NCBI RefSeq assembly: GCF_001440415.1
Contig: NZ_LLYA01000112.1
Location: forward strand, 434,001 to 498,000
DNA length: 64,000 nucleotides
Origin: Bradyrhizobium retamae
Lineage (GTDB): Bacteria; Pseudomonadota; Alphaproteobacteria; Rhizobiales; Xanthobacteraceae
Direction: 5' to 3'
A program made the position numbers and the translations under genes. Positions 61,519 through 64,000 of the stretch are shown in pieces. Below the pieces are notes generated by a model. It was not told the origin of the DNA, ran no database searches, and saw nothing but the letters and a program-made list of their open reading frames with translations. How positions within the stretch are numbered: position 1 is the first letter of the stretch; every line of letters starts with the position of its first letter.

Positions 61519-62715
61519 ATGAAGGCACTTGTTTGGCAGGGCACCACGGACATTCGCTGCGAGAGCGTGCCCGATCCAGCGATCGAGCACGAGCGGGACG
61601 CGATTATCAAGGTGACTAGCTGCGCAATCTGTGGCTCGGACCTGCATCTCTACGACCACTTCATGCCCGGTATGAAGGCCGGAGATGTCATGGGCCACGA
61701 GAGCATGGGCGAGGTCGTGGAGGTTGGAGCCGCGGCAAGGAAATCGCTTAAGGTGGGCGACCGCGTCGTCATACCGTTCACCATCATCTGTGGCGAATGT
61801 GAGCAATGCAGGCGGGGAAACTTCTCCGTTTGCGAAACAACGAACCGCAACAAGCACCTTGCCGATAAGGCGTTCGGGCACACGACCGCTGGCCTGTTTG
61901 GCTATACACACCTGACCGGCGGCTATGCCGGCGGACAGGCGGAATATCTGCGGGTCCCGTTTGCCGATACCACCCACATCAAGGTCCCGGAGGGCGTTCC
62001 GGACGAAAAGCTACTGTTCCTGTCCGACATCTTTCCGACCGGCTGGCAGGCTGCGGTTCAGTGCGACATCCAGCCCACAGACACTGTGGCGATCTGGGGT
62101 TGTGGCCCTGTCGGCCAAATGACGGTCAGAAGCGCTGTGTTGCTCGGCGCCGAGCGGGTTATCGCGATCGATCGCCTGCCGGAGCGTCTTTCGATGGCCA
62201 AGGCGGGAGGAGCCATCACGATCAACTTCGAAGAGGAAAGCGTGGTGGAGCGATTGAACGAACTGACCGGCGGCAAGGGTCCGGAAAAGTGCATCGATGC
62301 CGTAGGCCTGGAGGCTCATGCAACCGGTTCGGTGGATTCGATATACGACCGTGCCAAGCAAGCCATGATGCTGGAAACCGATCGCCCGCATGTGCTTCGC
62401 GAGATGATGTATGTCTGCCGTCCTGCCGGCGTCCTCTCAATACCTGGCGTTTATGGCGGCCTGCTGGACAAGATTCCGCTGGGCGCCGTCATGAACAAGG
62501 GTTTGACCATCCGGACCGGTCAGACACACGTAAACCGTTGGACTGACGACCTGCTCAATCGGGTACTCGAAAATCAAATAGACCCGTCCTTCGTCATCAC
62601 CCATACCGAGCCACTTGGAAGCGGGCCTGAGATGTACAAGACCTTCCGGGATAAGCAGGATGGCTGCATCAAGGTGGTGTTGAAGCCCGCAATGAACGGA
62701 GCGCTCCATGGATGA
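61519..62715 (+). CDS. zinc-dependent alcohol dehydrogenase (formaldehyde-dehydrogenase-like)
   Basis: A 398-residue MDR enzyme. The catalytic zinc motif is [16 protein letters not shown] (about 34-49) with GHESMGEV (about 59-66), and the four-cysteine structural zinc lobe is [15 protein letters not shown] (about 91-105). The NAD fold starts near residue 190 ([20 protein letters not shown]). Length and the [15 protein letters not shown] and GQTHVNRW segments fit the glutathione-independent formaldehyde/alcohol dehydrogenase-like group common in rhizobia. Its stop overlaps the next gene by 8 bases. A degenerate EcfG-like site is upstream. Intact. Confidence 0.9.
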   Translation: MKALVWQGTTDIRCESVPDPAIEHERDAIIKVTSCAICGSDLHLYDHFMPGMKAGDVMGHESMGEVVEVGAAARKSLKVGDRVVIPFTIICGECEQCRRGNFSVCETTNRNKHLADKAFGHTTAGLFGYTHLTGGYAGGQAEYLRVPFADTTHIKVPEGVPDEKLLFLSDIFPTGWQAAVQCDIQPTDTVAIWGCGPVGQMTVRSAVLLGAERVIAIDRLPERLSMAKAGGAITINFEEESVVERLNELTGGKGPEKCIDAVGLEAHATGSVDSIYDRAKQAMMLETDRPHVLREMMYVCRPAGVLSIPGVYGGLLDKIPLGAVMNKGLTIRTGQTHVNRWTDDLLNRVLENQIDPSFVITHTEPLGSGPEMYKTFRDKQDGCIKVVLKPAMNGALHG

Positions 62716-63247
62716 TGTGGTTCGTAGAACCGCCCTGCCCGGGCGCTCGCAATCGCCGCACGACAAACTCGCGAGGGGCCTCGGCTACTTCTCGATTGCT
62801 CTTGGAGTCGCCGAGATGGTCGCGCCGAAGGCTATTTGCAAGGCTGCCGGCGTAGAAGGGATTGAGAACGTGGTTCGCGGCTACGGTGCGCGCGAGATCG
62901 CAACCGGCGCCGCCATTTTGACCAGCCACAATCCGGAACCTTGGATTTGGACCCGAGTGGCTGGCGATCTCGCTGACATCGCCACCATCGCGACGGGTCT
63001 TAGGCAGGACAACAATAGCAAGGGCAGAAGCGCGCTTACACTCGCCGCTCTCGCCGCGGTGACAATCGTCGACTTGGCCTGCGCCAACGGCTTGAATTCG
63101 GAAAAGGCTAGCCGGAAGACTGCTGCAAGAGATTACAGCGGCCGCAGCGGCTTTCCGCAGGGTCTGCAAGCCGCGAGAGGAGCAGCTCGAGATTTCAAGG
63201 TTCCGGATGACATGAGGACGCCGGAATTGCTGCGTCCATGGACGTAA
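62708..63247 (+). CDS. membrane-associated hypothetical protein coupled to the dehydrogenase
   Basis: A 179-residue protein. The stretch about 21-60 ([20 protein letters not shown] and [20 protein letters not shown]) and about 80-110 ([38 protein letters not shown]) form three or four weakly hydrophobic helices; the C-terminus is polar. The LG-FS-ALG-AE-VAP, A-GIE pattern, and a G-RE-A-G-IL block, are common in short proteins beside alcohol dehydrogenases in Bradyrhizobium, where relatives are sometimes called cyclase dehydrase. Start at 62708 inside the dehydrogenase gene. Function unknown. Intact. Confidence 0.75.
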   Translation: MDDVVRRTALPGRSQSPHDKLARGLGYFSIALGVAEMVAPKAICKAAGVEGIENVVRGYGAREIATGAAILTSHNPEPWIWTRVAGDLADIATIATGLRQDNNSKGRSALTLAALAAVTIVDLACANGLNSEKASRKTAARDYSGRSGFPQGLQAARGAARDFKVPDDMRTPELLRPWT

Positions 63248-63254
63248 CAGGCGG

Positions 63255-63614
63255 CTAAGCAAGTACAGGTGGTTGAGGAAAGCCCGGCAGCACTGCGGCT
63301 GGCAGATGCCGTGAGCAGCTGGCGAGCCAAGGACCACCTTCTCGCCGTTTCGAATTCCTCTCGATCCGACCTCCTCTGGTCGTCAATATCGAAACGAATG
63401 CAGGAGATAACTGCGCCGCCGAAGTCCGTGCGTCACCAGACATAGATAATTCAGTTCGCACCCACGTGAGGAATTGCCACACAAACATCGCCACGCAAGC
63501 CGTGATCGCCAGAACCACCGCCGTTGTAAATGGTGCTCCGCTTCCGCCTCCCTTTTTGGCCTGCTCAAAGTCGTTGCATGGAGTGCAGCTCCGAGCCATG
63601 ACCAGGCAAATCAT
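63255..63614 (-). CDS. possible small one-pass membrane protein
   Basis: From 63614 the frame reads MICLVMARSCTPCNDFEQAK and has one membrane helix (TTAVVLAITACVAMFVWQFL). After about residue 60 the sequence is Arg/Pro-rich and not protein-like, so the true end may be earlier or a frameshift may lie within. No good ribosome site. An EcfG-type site at 63765-63790 points in its direction. Low confidence. Confidence 0.3.
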   Translation of the reverse strand: MICLVMARSCTPCNDFEQAKKGGGSGAPFTTAVVLAITACVAMFVWQFLTWVRTELSMSGDARTSAAQLSPAFVSILTTRGGRIERNSKRREGGPWLASCSRHLPAAVLPGFPQPPVLA

Positions 63615-63764
63615 TGCCCCTGAGCCGGCCCCCCAGGGTCGGAAATGGTCCGATGACATCGCGCAATCAAAGCCGGCAGCCTCCGACGCCTGCACTCAGA
63701 AGGCGGAAACTGCTCATGCGATGCATGAAAGCCTATTGCGGGCATCTCATCCTCCGGCGCACTG

Positions 63765-63790
63765 AACCAATCAGATGCGACGGTGGTTCC
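63765..63790 (-). promoter_or_regulatory. EcfG-like promoter (GGAAC-N17-GGTT)
   Basis: Minus strand: GGAAC (63790-63786), 17 bases, GGTT (63768-63765). Its only downstream candidate on the minus strand is the small membrane ORF starting at 63614, about 150 bases away. Confidence 0.35.
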
Positions 63791-63904
63791 AAAATTCTAC
63801 CGACCGAAGCAGATCAGGCGTTCCCAATAAGGCGCCGTTAGGAGATTGAAGTGGCTCCTGGCGGCGCTCCTCAAATCACCTGCCATAGGTTCGCTGAGAA
63901 TTAC

Positions 63905-64000
63905 TCAGCCGCTTGGCGCCGGTGTCGGAGAGGCAGGCGTCCAATAGGTGCGTGGATCGACCTGACCCAGCAAGCCCTCATCGTCCGTGAGCGCTTTGAT
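63905..64000 (-). CDS. partial gene at the right edge, C-terminal 31 residues
   Basis: Minus frame from base 64000: IKALTDDEGLLGQVDPRTYW and TPASPTPAPSG, then a TGA at 63905-63907. A Pro/Ser-rich C-terminal tail after a conserved-looking DPRTYWTPA. The rest of the gene lies beyond the window. Family not recognised. Confidence 0.45.
   Translation of the reverse strand: MKALTDDEGLLGQVDPRTYWTPASPTPAPSG

Noticed and set aside
1..64000. CRISPR arrays, rRNA genes or prophage structural genes
   Set aside because: No regular repeat-spacer pattern, no rRNA-like sequence and no phage head, tail or integrase motif was seen; the holin-family name at 695 reflects a family label, not a phage.

Overview
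The window looks like chromosomal DNA of a Bradyrhizobium-type alphaproteobacterium (Rhizobiales). The evidence is the GC-rich sequence, rhizobial small-protein families (DUF3618, DUF6894, DUF2905, DUF892, DUF4142 and several short stress proteins) and repeated upstream sites of the form GGAAC-N16/17-(C/G/T)GTT. That is the promoter pattern of EcfG, the general-stress sigma factor of alphaproteobacteria. Species and all family names come from recognition of motifs, not from a search.

Layout. 0-1.5 kb: a minus-strand three-gene envelope operon whose last gene (DUF3618) has an in-frame TGA. 1.5-2.7 kb: fossils of a TPP enzyme and of an FdhF/YdeP-like oxidoreductase. 2.8-28.3 kb: the main system, a large sugar/inositol gene cluster. 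It holds a zinc-type dehydrogenase and a Gfo/Idh/MocA oxidoreductase; a broken secreted alpha-amylase; and a unit of inositol-phosphate synthase, histidine phosphatase, CgeB-like glycosyltransferase, nucleotidyltransferase, methyltransferase, glycoside hydrolase, PIG-L deacetylase, a GT4 remnant, a GNAT remnant, a second methyltransferase and phosphopentomutase. Two sugar-nucleotide epimerases and four glycosyltransferases follow, then a UDP-xylose-synthase-like enzyme. Most genes overlap by ATGA. Four transcription units of the cluster each have an EcfG-like promoter. A block of small stress or unrelated genes (7.2-10.2 kb), including a solitary SIR2-domain protein and a 27-residue membrane peptide, sits between the first units.

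28.3-35 kb is a graveyard: a cytochrome c fragment joined to a dead IS1182-type transposase, remnants of DNA ligase, a YedK-like protein and a cytochrome P450, and a frameshifted pyrophosphatase. A few intact small genes lie among them. 35-54 kb is a patchwork of general-stress and envelope genes: DUF892, DUF2243, DUF4142, a di-heme cytochrome, Hsp20, Crp/Fnr, GGDEF, and broken DegP, NYN and TerC genes. 53-56 kb holds intact PAP2, diacylglycerol-kinase-like and site-2 protease genes. 56-61.4 kb is a decaying set related to glutamine amidotransfer and dipeptide-osmolyte synthesis (YafJ-like and AsnO-like pseudogenes beside an intact carboxylate-amine ligase), then DUF4336 and DUF892 fossils. 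61.4-64 kb holds an intact zinc alcohol dehydrogenase pair and a partial gene at the edge.

How the genes may work together (inference): the 2.8-28.3 kb cluster makes inositol phosphate, pentose phosphates and activated sugars and joins them with up to six glycosyltransferases, under general-stress control. The product is unknown to me. Its central block (15.8-18.9 kb) is decayed while both flanks are intact, so this strain may make an altered product or none.

Caution: about twenty genes carry frameshifts or nonsense codons. Substitution stops, internal deletions and lost catalytic residues argue for true decay in many. Single-base indels could in part be assembly errors and should be checked against reads.
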